This document shows positions 25,209 through 37,330 of a stretch of 64,000 nucleotides of DNA, one piece after another. The translations under genes and the position numbers were made by a program. Position 1 is the stretch's first letter. Each line of letters starts with the position of its first letter. Source of the DNA: Lithospermum erythrorhizon (lineage: Eukaryota > Streptophyta > Magnoliopsida > Boraginales > Boraginaceae); NCBI GenBank assembly GCA_019722365.1, contig JADFUC010000413.1:62001-126000 (forward strand), given 5' to 3'. Under the pieces are notes generated by a model. It saw nothing but the letters and a program-made list of their open reading frames with translations. It ran no database searches and had not been told where the DNA came from.

Positions 25209-26211
25209 CGTTGGAAATCAATGAGAATTGATTCCCTTTTATTGTGCTCGTTGTGACAATTGTGTATCAATTCATTTACCGGTTTGGTTAAATGAGATTA
25301 TCAGAACTTAGTGTTCACCTTAGTAATTGTATATTACTAGTGTGGGTTCTCATGATAATTTAAGGTTATGAGCGATTGCTAGATCTTACTCATTAATCGT
25401 TATAATAATAGTAATTAGTCAATTATTACTACTATATAAATTACTATTATCTCGAGCCTAGAAGGTCACACACATACAATGATATTCGAATAATATTTCA
25501 TGAATGAAATTAAACGACTTCAGATATCGGTAGAGTGAATTCTCAATATTCATATATTTGTTAAAAATATATACCCATGAACATCAATTGGTTAAACTTG
25601 CAAGTTTAATCAATTGCTAATTCAAATTGATGAATAACTTGATAAGTTATTCGATATTTACTGCTAGTATTTTAATTGACTTCAAGGTTAATTAAAAATT
25701 GAACAACCTACTCAAGGACTCATTATTTAATTAGAAGTACATAACGGTCTAATTAAGTTTGCGAGTTAAACTGATTTATTAACAAATTGCTTAATGGGTG
25801 GAAATTGGTAAATGGTATTTAAAGAAAGAGACCAGGGTTTTTTCAATTCATGAAAAAAATCCCTTGCCTATCTTCGAAGCCACCCCCTTCCCCTGTTATT
25901 GAATTGGAAGAGTTTTCTTCCACCTTTATCTTATCTCAAACTCTAGCAAGTCTGGGCATTCTGCCTGCTCTCCTTGGTGTGTGCAATCTGTAGGACATCA
26001 TTTCGGTAATAACAAGTTTTGGAGTAGACTTTGAAGCGGCATTCACGTGGGGTTACTCGGGATTGTTTTGGGTTCATTCAAGCCCGTTGCAATGTAAGAA
26101 TTCTTGTATTCATACATGTATATTTTTTGTGTTTAGATTAATATGCATCATTTGAGGATCCGATGTATGAATCGTGTTTATCACTTAATGAATTCATACT
26201 AGATTCTAACA
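25209..26211 (+). repeat. 3' LTR of the inner copia element
   Basis: About 1003 bp, from CGTTGGAAATC to TTCTAACA, homologous to 17463-18453 over its full length. The first base pair of the canonical TG border appears mutated to CG. Confidence 0.85.
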
Positions 26212-27800
26212 TGCGATATATCAATATTTTCAACATTGAGGAGGATAATAGTACAACCTAAAAGTAGACTATCTTGCTGAAAATATCCCTATTAGATGAT
26301 CCTCAAAAATGAATAAATATAAACTTGAAGTTCAAGAGAAAATATGAATAGTGGACATGGAACAAGAAGTTCACTACCAAAAATTTCTAACCTCAAGAAA
26401 GGAATTAAGCTCCCATGGGGCTTGTAAACACTCAAAATAGAGTGGAGGTTCCTGAAGAACTGTTGTAAATGATATAGTTCCACCATCGAAGATATGACAT
26501 TAAAGATGGTCTAGGAGAATATCACTTCCAGAAGAGGTACGTGAATATATCATGAATAAGCTAAAGCTCTAATGTCTAGAAGACATTTACATAACGAAAT
26601 TTCGTCCAGTAAATTTAGATCTCAAGCGATGTATGAACATGGTGGAAACTGCAATTAAAGTATTATGGACAATATTAAGGCATAATGAAGAGCTCTATAT
26701 TAAGGGAAGAATATGAGGATTCGAAATCTATCTCTGGCGAGTAGATGTATATATTTATGAATGGTCAAAGATAAAAAGACGAATCAAGTGAGTAAACAAA
26801 ACCCTACTAAATAAATGAGAAATTTAGACTCGCAAATTAATAAAATGTGATATTAATGCAAAGATATACTAGTGCAAGTTTAATGAAACTCACTATATAA
26901 GTAGAAATTTAGATTTGAAGTCAACGAAGATGACTAGTGCATTATGGTTGGTACCAAGTGAGAACAAATGAATTCTAAGATTTGTCATATAATATTTGTA
27001 CCCCCAAAGCACTAAATAAGTTATAAAGGTGACACATACACCTTTTTTTAATAGAGGGTATCAAAGTTATAAATGTTTGGTAACAACAAAAGATAACCTC
27101 TGACGTGATACATGACTTATAATATATGTGCAACTTAAATAATGATACATGAAAACATATAAGATTTTAAGATGCATGAAGCACATATCTATATTCCCGA
27201 ACTAAATCGGTTGAGTTAATATGAAAATATTTCCAATATTTAAAGTTATCCGAAGATGGATTTGCAAGTCTAACCGCATTATTAGACATTTATTTGTATT
27301 TATCATTTTATTCAGAAGACGTGATGTATACATAAGCTTAGCTCTAAATTTATATTATGTTTTATGTGATTGTATAATATATTTGTTTACTTATTAAGTG
27401 GTATAAGACATTTGAATTATTTAGTGTAAGTTGACATAGATCTTACATATCTTTCTTGTTGATTAGTTACTATTGATGATCTAAATATTCATGATATTAT
27501 AGAAGATTCGAATATTGTTTATAGAGACTCTAGAAGAGTTCTAAGTTGAATAAATTATCATGAATAAGTTAACACAAGAACTCCTATGTAGTTCTCATTG
27601 TTAAACACATGTTTATAACGATTTGAAATCAAGTATAAGGTATATATAAAGCCAATTGGGTACGAATTGCATCAGAGTTCACAATTGTCAGATAGGATGT
27701 CTACAATCGAATTTGAAATTAAATACTTTGTAAAGATATATATACATGATAATTATGCATGTAAGTAGCAAAATCCATATCATATTTTGATATATGGTAG
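26212..27800 (+). pseudogene. Decayed pol segment of the outer copia element, downstream of the inner insertion
   Basis: The first 250 bp keep the integrase-RT linker of this copia group: a block like TTTTCAACATTGAGGAGGA, then GATCCTCAAAAATGAAT and AACTTGAAGTTCAAGAG, which correspond to a D-P-x-T-x-x-C-E-L-E-V-Q motif now broken by stops. Further on (26600-27800) RT and RNase H should follow but no motif can be read with confidence. Confidence 0.5.
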
Positions 27801-29922
27801 TGTTAGCCTATATGACGCCCTTAGAGGGGGGTGAATAAGGACTAAGAGGTCAAGTGACCGCTTTCAACTTAGACAAACTTTAATTCAAGTTTCAATTATT
27901 TAATATTTACCTTTTAGCACCTCAAATGAATGCTAGATAAAAGATTTAAACAATAAAACGATCTAGCAATCATTATGTGCACAAAACATCCAAAAACTCA
28001 TTTTGATCAATATTAACATTAAGCTCATTCATGCATAATACGATTAAGTACATTCATGGCCATTGATCAATCCTAGCAATCTATTAAACATACCACAATT
28101 CAATACATAGATATAGCAAGTTTAATTATGATTTGATCGGTACGGAATATAACAATTAAGTTCATTGATCAAATCAAACTATCATAATCATGAATATTGA
28201 ATTAAGATCAACATAGGATATTCTATTTTAGCTCTATTCAACTTGACATATAAATTTAATACAATAATTCAATTATATGCCTATTATCTAATAAGCGATA
28301 AACCAGCATGCACCCAATCCTAGCAATTCTAGCATACAGGCACAGTGTGCAATAAAGTAAAGAGTAGGGAAAGAAGATGCAAACTCGACACGGTGTTTTC
28401 ACGAGGTTCGGCGGAATTCCAGCATCCCCGACCCAAGGCCTCACCTTAGGCTTTCTACTAATCCACTAGGATGCATGCTTCTTCAAATGTCAGAAGCCCA
28501 AACCAACTCACAAATTTAGCTCATAACTTCTCGTTAATACAATTCACTAAGAACCCATGGAATCACCTCTAAGGATTTCAACTCCTAACTCCCTCGTTAG
28601 GAACCCAAGCCTCAACTCGTGATTTCAACTCAATCAAGTCGAGATGCAACCCTCACCCCGAGCACTCTATGTCCTATTGCTTGAGCACTAGCCTCAAACA
28701 CTATGGCAATCTATCAACATTCCTAGCTTGAGGCGTTTCCTCACAACACCTCGGACCTCAAGCTTCTAGCATGAAGAACAAACTCCCAACTTAACGAGTA
28801 TCTTTTATAGAATGTAGATTGTTGTTTTATCCTGACCTAAATGCTCCTCAATGAGCTACAATAGGATTACAATTTTGGCACAATTTATAACTCCTTACAT
28901 TGAGTAGATAATACATTGAAGCTTGTTCAACTCCTTGTTGAGTAGATAAGACTTTGAAGCTCTTGAACTTCCCATTTGAGCATTTCATCAAACACCTTGA
29001 ATGCTCTTTAGTTTCCCATTTCTCATTTCAAAGTTTAGCACAACCAAATCAGTCCTCTTTGATAAATCATAATTGAAGCTCATGTGTTTGAGAGATTTGG
29101 TGTTTTAAAGATGAGAAATGAGTATAAAAACATTTAGAAATTGTTTGGGAAAAGTCAGAAGAGTTTGGAAGATTTGGTATTTAAAGTGGACGAGAAAATG
29201 GAGTTAAACGGACAAAACGGCTAGTTTTTACACTATCGAGACCTCCCATCGAGAGCCTAGGTCTCGTATGGGGCTCCAACAGAGAAAACAGCCAGAAAAA
29301 CGCTCGTATCATCGAGACCTCGATTGATCTCGATGAAGCAGCTTTTAGAAACTTTAAAATCGTGATTTCCGCCTTCAAGTTATAGTTCCGACATTTAGAC
29401 GATTCAAAAGCGCTTTTGAAAGATCTTTTCAAACCCTTTTAATAAAATGAATTCAAACCCCAGTTTTATACACATTAAGATTTTCAAAATATTTTCTTTT
29501 GACAAACATTCTTAAAAATATTGAAACGGTTAAGATCTTTTAGTCAAAAATGATTTGAAAAATATCTCCCAAATAAGAACTTCAATCAAGATCAAGGAAA
29601 GAAAGTAAAGTAAGATTCAAGCCATAACTTTTACCTAATCTTTGGCTTGCATCCAAGACTCGTCTCTTCCGATCTTGATTCTTCGTGAACTTTTCTTCTT
29701 GGTCCTTTCATGACCGGTAGATGGACGATCTTCTTCTTCATCGCCATTCTTCACTTTGAAGCTTTGTATGGTTGATTCTTCTTCTATCTCACCATACTCA
29801 TATTTTGGCATTGCAAAATCACCTTGAAGCTCATGACATTTCTTCATTGTCTTCAATGCCTTGATATTGTGCTTGTTTGATATCAATGTCTACTTAAGGG
29901 TCCGACAAGCACCTTTCTAACA
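27801..29922 (-). mobile_element. Solo-LTR-like unit (SIRE-like), about 2.1 kb
   Basis: The plus strand begins TGTTAGCC and ends TTTCTAACA, giving a 6-bp TGTTAG...CTAACA inverted terminus typical of LTRs. Near the plus-strand start, CTTAGAGGGGGGTGAATAAGG-like sequence matches that at 8556-8590, so both belong to one family and this copy is probably also in reverse orientation. There is no second LTR, polypurine tract or polyprotein, so it is most simply a solo LTR left by recombination within the outer copia element. An 83-codon lysine- and glutamate-rich minus-strand frame at 29635-29886 has no recognisable motif and is not called as a gene. No target-site duplication was seen. Confidence 0.5.
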
Positions 29923-30680
29923 TACCCATGGAATTAAATCACTTAAGCAATAATATGTTATAGTAAATCAATGTTTAAGTCATCATTAAAAACAAGGTGT
30001 ACGGACTCGTAGTCCAACAGTAGAAATGCTTAACCTCAATTAGATGAGATTCATAAGAGATACTCCCGCATCTCGTCCCGAAACATGAACTTGGCCTCAA
30101 GTACCAATTCTTAATGTATATCTCACAATCGATACATGATTGCATATTAATTATGCAACATGACAAACGCTTAGAAGCGTTATTTGGATATCTCCGCTTG
30201 AATAATCTAAACCGTTGATCTCATCAGTATGATATGTGGAATGAAGCGATCTTATCAAAGTGAGATAATGTATATGCATGGTACTCTTTTTCTCTCATCG
30301 AATTTTTTCTCACTCAGGTTTTCTTGGTAGTTTTTAATGGAGACGACACTGAAGCATATCTAAAGAGAAGATAATATTTTATCTCACTAGGCTTTTTTGT
30401 CCATACGATTTTCCTAATGACTATTTAGCCAAAGTTAGTTAAAAAAATAAACTACGCAAATCTCTTTGAAATGCAAGAAGAAAGTCATAATGTATTTGGT
30501 TAGGGGGATATGATCCAAATAGATCTCATATAATTGTCATTACCTAAAGTGAAAGTTGGTCCCGACGATTTTTATGATAATAATTGTGCATGTATCGTGA
30601 CGCTTAAAAGACTCGACATGTCAAATGAGATAGAACAATATATTGGTGTTCTTCACCCATGATCTTCAAAGGAATGCAAA
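29923..30680. other. Decayed outer-element DNA
   Basis: No gene. Around 30280-30420 there is a stretch (GTACTCTTTTTCTCTC, then GGTTTTCTTGG) resembling the start of the outer 3' LTR at 30833. This may be part of another related LTR or a duplication of it. Confidence 0.35.
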
Positions 30681-30832
30681 ACTCATTTCAACAATTCGAT
30701 CTTGTCTGGCGGACCGAGATATTCACTTCAAATCAGCCTCCCTACCTCAAGATTCAAAAGCTATCCGTATATAGGACTGCTACGACTAAATGATGTCAAG
30801 TGATGTGGTCATGAGGAGGAGTTAGTACGCGT
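30681..30832 (+). pseudogene. RNase H tail and polypurine junction of the outer copia element
   Basis: The sequence CCTACCTCAAGATTCAAAAG followed by GGACTGCTACGACTAAATGA corresponds to the conserved C-terminal L-P-T-x-x-F-K-K ... G-M-R-R-L end of copia RNase H, now out of frame. It is followed by CAAGTGATGTGGTCATGAG and GAGGAGT, the usual 3' UTR and purine tract just before the LTR in this group. Confidence 0.55.
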
Positions 30833-31263
30833 TGTACTCTTTTTCCTTAATCATAGTTTTGTCCCAAATGGATTTTCCCCGATAAGGTTTAATGAGGCAA
30901 ATATCAGAAGTTGCAGATATTAATAATGCACTATTTTCCTTCATCGACTTTTATCCTCGGATTTTGGTTTTTCCTAGTAAGGTTTTGAACGAGGCATACC
31001 TTGTTGATTACCACATCCAAACATACAAATATATATGGTGCATGTCTTGTCAACTGCTCAGCCTTTGCTTACCAATAAATAAATAACTTATCTAATGCCA
31101 ACCAAAGCTACTTATTTACACTTAGTTATCTTATTGTGGGCCCAAAGTCTATAAATAGGCAACTATTGTATTTTTAGTCAGTCAATAAACAATAAAAAAT
31201 ATTCCCCTCCTTAGTTATTATTCTCTCTATTTATTTACATTGTTATTACTTATATTCATAACA
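30833..31263 (+). repeat. 3' LTR of the outer copia element
   Basis: About 431 bp, starting TGTACTCTTTTTCC, with GTTTTGTCCCAAATGG and TAAGGTTTTGAACGAGGCA, a motif set I know from plant copia LTRs. A TATAAATAGGCAACTAT promoter block lies near 31151, and the unit ends TTCATAACA. The same blocks recur in weaker form at 14092-14564. Confidence 0.65.
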
Positions 31264-31873
31264 TGAACCAAGTAAAAACCTCATCACAAAAAGGGCCAAT
31301 AAATTAACAAATGCATAATGTTTCAAACTAAACATGGCAAAAGAACCAGGTTTGTCAATCGGCGTCTCTGGCTTATGAATTTCTATTATACCACCAGCAT
31401 GACCATCTTAAGAATCGGCCGAGTTGGACGAACTCTTAATGAATTTGCAAGCAATCACATCCTACTGATGATAGTTTTGGCGACACCCCCACAAATTAAA
31501 TCCTATTAAAGTCAACATGAAATACATGTAACAAAGACTTTATAAACACTTCCAATAAAGCAAAGTTTTCATTCTTCAAGGGCAAAACCATCCATTGTTT
31601 TAAAGAGTGCACACATAAAATCACAATGTACGAGTTATGCAGCATAACTGCAAACACAAAAGTAACACATAACAAGTCTCTCCTCCAGGAACAAAGTATT
31701 TCCTAAGAGTAAGGGTTATAAATTATTTGAAACTTTAAGGAGTTTTAAACTTGTTGCTGCCTCCTAAAGCAGAGAGACAGCAAACAAAGTTATAGATCCA
31801 CTCTTGTTCTATTTACTGCACGACATACCTTGCCTCAAATACTTTAGGGACTGCCCATACCGCATAGCATAAA
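31264..31873. other. Flank of the copia nest, possibly the 3' UTR of the adjacent minus-strand locus
   Basis: No coding evidence. If the glutamine-rich locus upstream is transcribed, this would be its 3' untranslated region. Confidence 0.3.
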
Positions 31874-33262
31874 TTACTTCCTTCTTAAAAATTCATATAT
31901 CTGTGCTATTCGAGCTGGCTGCACCGCCTGGCCTATCTGTTGCCCTGCAGCATTGTCCTCAGTCGCGAACCTGCTGCTGCAAATTGCCGAATTCTTGTTC
32001 TTGGTGAACCCGCATCTGAGATTCTGGGAAGTGCATTGCATCAATTGACGACCCATTTGACAAGCCGCAGGCAATTATCCAGCGGCCGGATCTTGTTCAT
32101 GCTGGTACAACTGTCGTGGAACTCGCTGCTGCCCCGGAGTCGTTCGAACCAGTTCACGAATCTTCGAACTTCATCGATATACTGCTGTTGAAACTGATAC
32201 AGCTCACGTTGATACGCCAAGCCATACTCTCCACGGTTGGGTTGTCTGGATTGTCTCGACATGAATAGTTGCTGGTAAGGCCAAGACCCTTGAAGTTCTC
32301 CTTGCAGCATTTGCTCCAGTTGTTGATCGCTACTCTTCATAAAACCAAACTCAAATATTTGTATTGATACAAAGGCAATCAAGAGCACGGAGACATATTA
32401 AGAGGAATGAAGAAGCCTTGTAGCAAAACTTCTTACCGTTGGACAAAGCACACCAACCAAATGGACTTCAGAGATACAACATGGCCCGTCATAATTCAAT
32501 CACTGCACACTTGAACATAGACTAGGTCAAACCAACATTGCATGCTTGTAATTCCTAAATATTAGACGATGGTTGACTATCTTACAGATAGTGTAAGTCG
32601 ATAACTGTACACAGTATAAACAAGCCTTAGGTTGGGTTCATATTTTAAAGGTTGATTATAAAGCAAGGAGACTACTTTAGGGTGCTGGACAGAAGCTTGA
32701 GGAACTAAATTATGGAACTTCAGACATAGACTCGCAACATTCTCTTCTTGCATATGTTGAAAAAATCGGATCCCTATCACTGTCCGAAAGGATATCAAGT
32801 CTGCTACCTCAATGCAATCCCTGCAGTTTATGTTTACAAAAGTTCTGTAAGTACAACTAATCCTCAACAATATAAAGAATGATGATGCCAATAAAATGGA
32901 CTGATCCCACTTTGCAGAACTAGGGGGAATTTTTTAGAAATTTACTTGTAACTAGTTTGATTAAAGTTGAAAAGATTTGCAATCCCGTTGGTCAATTGGT
33001 TGAATGCCTGGAATTTGTGATAGACAAACAAACATCATCATGCTACTTCAGCAATAACAGAAAAATTAACAGAAACAAACTCAATCACTCGCTATTATAT
33101 CCAAGTCTCACATCAATTTTAGTTGGATCTGGATTATGTGATAGTAGACTAAACTACATAAGAGATTTTGAATAGCCGGTCGAATAGGAGCAAGCATGAG
33201 AGACTCCACTTTCTACCATTTTTTTTTCTTAACAAATGTAAAATCCAGAAACAAGGAAATAT

Positions 33263-33600
33263 GTCAGGTACAGCCTACCCATTCCATGAGTTTTGATTTG
33301 TGCTCGGTCCGTTATATTCCATATGTACACCTGAAAGGGTAGACTGATCCAATGAGGCATATTAGTAGTTGTATTGTTATTAATTCCAATTTATTGCATT
33401 CTTGTTATTGGTTGAGATAAGTCAGGTATAGCCAGCCCGTTCCATGAGTTTTGATTCGTGCTCAATCCGCAAAGTCCTATCTGTATACCTGGAACTTGGA
33501 AGGGTAGAATGATTCAATGCTGGCACCGGTTGTGACTCAGACATATTAATAAGTTGATGCATTTTGATGAACACTGGAGGATGTAGAAGTGAATGAAGGA
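33263..33600. repeat. Two tandem copies of an exon-like segment; a third, inverted, at 36296-36405
   Basis: Copies at about 33263-33420 and 33421-33600 share GTCAGGTA, CCATGAGTTTTGATT, GTGCTC and AAGGGTAGA in the same order. The segment at 36296-36405 on the opposite strand matches the inner part, with AATAACAATACAACT, AATATGCCTCA and CTACCCTTCCAG followed by GTATGC. All three carry the same exon-like end with a GT donor (protein TTVNMPQSQPAPSLPFQ in the third copy). The copies are clearly diverged from each other. Confidence 0.65.
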
Positions 33601-33657
33601 ATATAATTTTCATCCCATGACATCGAATCTCACTACTAGGCAAATGTGACGCCCGAT

Positions 33658-33696
33658 CCCGACACCATTCACAGTTAGTGTCGGTATGGTGTCGGG
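33658..33696. repeat. Short perfect hairpin
   Basis: CCCGACACCAT at 33658-33668 is the exact reverse complement of 33686-33696, with a 17-nt loop. A further GATCCCGACACC copy occurs at about 33730. The stem might be transposon-terminus debris. It is unlikely to be a terminator in a plant nuclear genome. Confidence 0.7.
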
Positions 33697-34908
33697 AAAC
33701 ACCCGACGCGTTCCAGGCGACGCTAAATTAGATCCCGACACCAAACCGATGCAACTATGTCAAACCACTTGGCCCGTCATGCAAACCATATTCTAGCGTA
33801 GGAAGCCTATTTCAGGCAGCTCACACACTCCTAAGAAATTTGGGAGCCTATTCAAGGTTATCCGCCCCTGACTTGCAAGCTTTGACTCTTCCATAAAATA
33901 CACCCTATCAATTGATCCATTGACATCACAGTAGATGCAGTAGAAAATAAAACACTTTGAGCGTCGGCAACAAAAGATTAGATATCATTAGTGCTCCTTC
34001 CATAGAAGGTGTATCAATGGAATAGCTTCCACATGGTGCATCTTGTTCTAGAAATATAGTATTTGCAGACTCTTCATTTGTTGGTATGGGGCCCGTTGGG
34101 TGAATGTGCATCGCCATGTTATTAGTTATAGATTTCATATATTGGTGATTTTCATTACTTGATGTCATATTCAAAGTAGAGATTTGTGAAGGAGTCTGTA
34201 GGCTTGCAACGGAAGGATTAGATGGGATATAGCTAAAGGCAGGTTCAACCACCGAGGTTGTAGATATACACCACAAAATTGACAACATTAATTACATAGA
34301 ACTCGCTATTTAAAAATATTTTTTAAAATCATTAAGAATAATGAATCTTACCAATGTCGAATTAGGCGGTTGCGCAGGTCCACAATAGCTGAGAAAAGGA
34401 GTATAAGCTAATTTTGTTATTTATGGAATGGAAAAATCTGAATTGACTTTCCATTTCTAGTGATAGAAAATGAGGCAAACTAATCAACAGCATACAATAC
34501 AAGAAGAATCTACAGCTAAAAGGGAATAAGAGTCCTATGAATACCTATACCAATTAAGGAGATGAAAATATCAGAATTGTACATTATTCACATTCAAGGA
34601 TTACATTATTCATTTAGCGGAGCACTTCTCAATTTGGAGAAATGTCAGCGCACATATTCAATATGAAATAATACATGCCAACAAGGTTGTAAACAACAAC
34701 TACCATAAGTGCTTAAAACCTGATAACTTTGAACATGAAGGTGCCCACGAAATGGGTACATCCATGGCAAAACCCAATGTATATAGATTTGTGGCTTGCT
34801 GACCTAAAGCACCACAACCTTTCAAGAGATTCTTGAGATTATTAGGTGAAGAAAATGTATAAGCAATATCAGATTAACTCAGTAAAAAATAACAACATGC
34901 CCCACTGC

Positions 34909-35005
34909 CTCTAATGAGGCTCCCGCCCCAAGCGGGTAAGGGTGGGTCAGATTGTACGCAACTTTTCCATTTGATAAATTGATAAGAGAGCTTATGAATT
35001 GACCC
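34909..35005. mobile_element. SINE fragment (Au-like 3' part)
   Basis: Contains GAGGCTCCCGCCC, a GGTAAGGGTGGGTC block, TACGCAAC and a final TGAATTGACCC. This order and wording match the 3' half of a widespread plant tRNA-derived SINE family. A second, closer copy lies at 46270-46360. The A and B box promoter part is not visible. Confidence 0.6.
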
Positions 35006-36838
35006 AAAATGAAGTGCAAAGACTATTCACTAATTTACAATAGATAAGATGCGTAGGTGGTGTAATGTACCATTTTTATTTATTCCATTATATCTAAGAG
35101 CCACAGTATATTAAATATTTGACCTCATAGGACATGGAAAAAAATATTTCAGCCCCGACGGCCCGACTAATATAACTTTATTTCCTAAACTGTACTCAGG
35201 AAAAAATACAAATTATCCTTTTTAAGAAGGTGTAGTTCCTTGATTTGAAATCATATACATAATATGTAATTTCAAGAGAAAATATAGTCACGCAGTGGAT
35301 AATGTTTCGCTAAGGGTATAAAATAAAGTATTATTAACTTACTAAAACAAAGTCAGAAATTACCTGAGCCCATTCATATTTGATAAGAGGGGGTTATGCT
35401 CCATTAAACCAAAACCTGTCCATTTGTTCAGAATGAACAGAAAAAACGTACATGATTAAGTATGAGATTAAAGAGATGATATCTTGGTCATTATTAAGAA
35501 ATTGTTAAAAACAGAATATTCTAAGAAATGCGTGATCATTAATTAGCCAAATTAACTAGATTTGCCAACTGGAGCGCCATCAGTCCGAGAGTAGCATTCG
35601 TGATAAGATACTACTAGAGAAAACAAAAAATTTCAAGAATAACATAAATAATAGTTTCACCTAGACATCACATGGGACATGAAACGCTTTCAAATTTGGA
35701 AATAACTTTGTCAAAACAAATACAAAAAACACATCACTTATTTACACTGTTGAACTAATAATTAAATGAAGTTTCACGTTGCCCCTTTAAGGGTCAGTAT
35801 ATAGATCTTGCAAGAGCAGAATCGCATTTTTACCATTTCTCACTTTGTTGCATGTAATGTGCCTTGAGATCCCTCTGTTTATCTTACATAGTGCATATGG
35901 CATTCATTATACTGAAATATGCATGGCAAACATGACAAAGTAATAAAGTAACAAGCCATATAAAAAGAATAATATATCCATTTATGTAATGTATTACATG
36001 CTTAAAATAGAGTTTCATTAGAGTAACCAAAAAGAGAAAAAAAGGATGGTGCAAAATAACTTCTCACATGCCCTCGCTCTACAAACTAGCATTAATATAA
36101 CCAAATATTTACAATCAACTTGCAAAACAAAGTAACCTTTGTTCAGATCGTTAACATTGGCACCTACAACTTCAGTATTGAAGATGAAGAAGAGCATCCG
36201 TGGTCTGTCATTGACCAGATACAGTCATAAAAATGGCTCAAACTTCTTTCACCCTTCATGGTTATCCCCGTTAGATTTCTGATTGAACATCTTGGACCCA
36301 ATGACAAGAATGCAACAAATTAAAGTTAATAACAATACAACTGTTAATATGCCTCAGTCACAACCAGCGCCAAGTCTACCCTTCCAGGTATGCAAAAACC
36401 TGAAGTTAATAACACTCCAACCATTACATCTCAAAACTTGACAATCTTTTTGGGACATAGTTAGTATCATCAAGTAAAAAAATAATTAGATATCACTTTA
36501 ATGAAACTACATCGCATGTAGAACTACTTTCATATCACTCGTTTTCATTCATAAATTTATAAATTGCATTTTTTACCATACCCTTTAACAAAACTACTTT
36601 CATTTCACTAGAAAACCAAACAAATCATAAAGAAAATGCAGCAAATTCAACAAAGAGGTGAAAAAGCTTCAAACTTTGGAAAATTCAGATGCACCCTTTT
36701 AATATTTGTCGTATTTTTATACTATGTAAACTTTTTTGGATTCTTGAAAAAAAAATTGATGATGAAAGAGGAAGAGTTTATATATGCTGGATTGGGCTGG
36801 GAAGTGGGTCAGCCCAGCACTGTTGAATATTTATTCCC
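35006..36838. other. Intergenic DNA
   Basis: AT-rich. Apart from the inverted third copy of the exon-like segment at 36296-36405, nothing recognisable. Small frames such as 36636-36848 lack motifs. Confidence 0.4.
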
Positions 36839-36846
36839 ACTAGGCT
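36839..36846. repeat. Possible worn 8-bp target-site duplication of the hAT element
   Basis: ACTAGGCT here versus TTTAGGCC at 42091-42098. They share five of eight positions. The assignment depends on where the transposon ends are placed and is tentative. Confidence 0.3.
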
Positions 36847-37173
36847 AGGCATGGCTAACGAACCGGGCCGGGCGGGTAGCATGTTCGATGGGTGAGGCCC
36901 TTAGCGAACTTGGCCGGCCCGGCCCGTTAAGAATCTTGGGCCTACAATGGGATTCGGCCATTTTTAAAAAGGCGCGGCGGGCACTGCGTGGTGGATTTAA
37001 TGCAGAGCGATGCCGCGTTTGTCCGCATAATAGAAATTAATAATAATGCGTTAGTTTTGCCAGAACAAGCATTGATGCGGGTTAGTTTTAAGCGGTGCCG
37101 TTTCGATAAACAACAGCTAGTTTTGTAGCGATACATATTGTAATAACGACTACTTGTATGAATAAGCATTAGT

Positions 37174-37330
37174 AGCGTTTGATTTAAGCGGTACCACGTT
37201 TATTAAAAGCGACTATATAACGGCTATTTTTGTAATAAGCATTGATGCCGGTTCATCAAGCGACCTGCGTTGTAAATAGCCGTTATATAGCCGTTTTAAT
37301 AAGCGTGGTACCGTTTAAATCAAAAGCGTT
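37174..37330. repeat. Subterminal inverted repeat of the hAT element, left side
   Basis: Arm 37174-37229 and arm 37274-37330 are imperfect reverse complements, both containing AAGCGGTACCACG or its complement and a TATATAACGGCTATTT core, with a 44-nt loop. The same GGTACCACGTT word recurs elsewhere in the element, which fits transposase-binding subterminal repeats. Confidence 0.8.

Larger units (their letters stand above)
17463..26211 (+). mobile_element. Inner Ty1/copia retrotransposon with both LTRs, decayed
   Basis: An 8.75-kb element with two long related LTRs (17463-18453 and 25209-26211) and, between them, gag, integrase, reverse transcriptase and RNase H remnants in copia order on the plus strand. 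It is inserted in the outer copia element. Downstream of it, the interrupted reading resumes with a TTTTCAACATTGAGGAGGA block typical of the integrase-RT linker. The two LTRs differ by many substitutions and short indels, so the insertion is old. A clear 5-bp target duplication could not be assigned because the LTR edge bases are ambiguous. Confidence 0.82.
14092..31263 (+). mobile_element. Outer Ty1/copia retrotransposon, decayed and split by insertions
   Basis: A gag fragment, a segment between integrase and reverse transcriptase, and an RNase H tail occur in that order on the plus strand, flanked by LTR-like ends that resemble each other (14092-14564 and 30833-31263). The interior is interrupted by the copia element at 17463-26211 and the LTR unit at 27801-29922. 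Removing both leaves about 6.3 kb, a normal copia size. All coding parts are full of stops and frameshifts, so the element is dead. No matching target-site duplication was found, so the outer limits are tentative. Confidence 0.6.
31874..34288 (-). pseudogene. Unrecognised glutamine-rich gene or pseudogene remnant
   Basis: I do not recognise this locus. Two minus-strand blocks look like former coding exons. Block A (about 34288-33960) reads as a Ser/Thr/Pro-rich stretch including FSYIPSNPSVASLQTPSQI and MAMHIHPTGPIPTNEE. Block B (about 32350-31900) is rich in glutamine (QQLEQMLQGELQG, ELYQFQQQYIDEVRRF) and continues in a second frame as MHFPESQMRVHQEQ and LQQQVRD. That frame shift, plus a stop in the third frame, suggests decay or missing introns. 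Low-complexity Gln/Ser/Pro composition is common in plant transcriptional co-regulators, but no DNA-binding domain is present. The copied exon-like segments at 33263-33600 lie between the blocks. It could be a real gene with small exons that I failed to join. Confidence 0.3.

Noticed and set aside
32975..33015. Possible tRNA-like A box (GGTCAATTGGTTGAATGC)
   Set aside because: No B box at the right distance and no acceptor stem.
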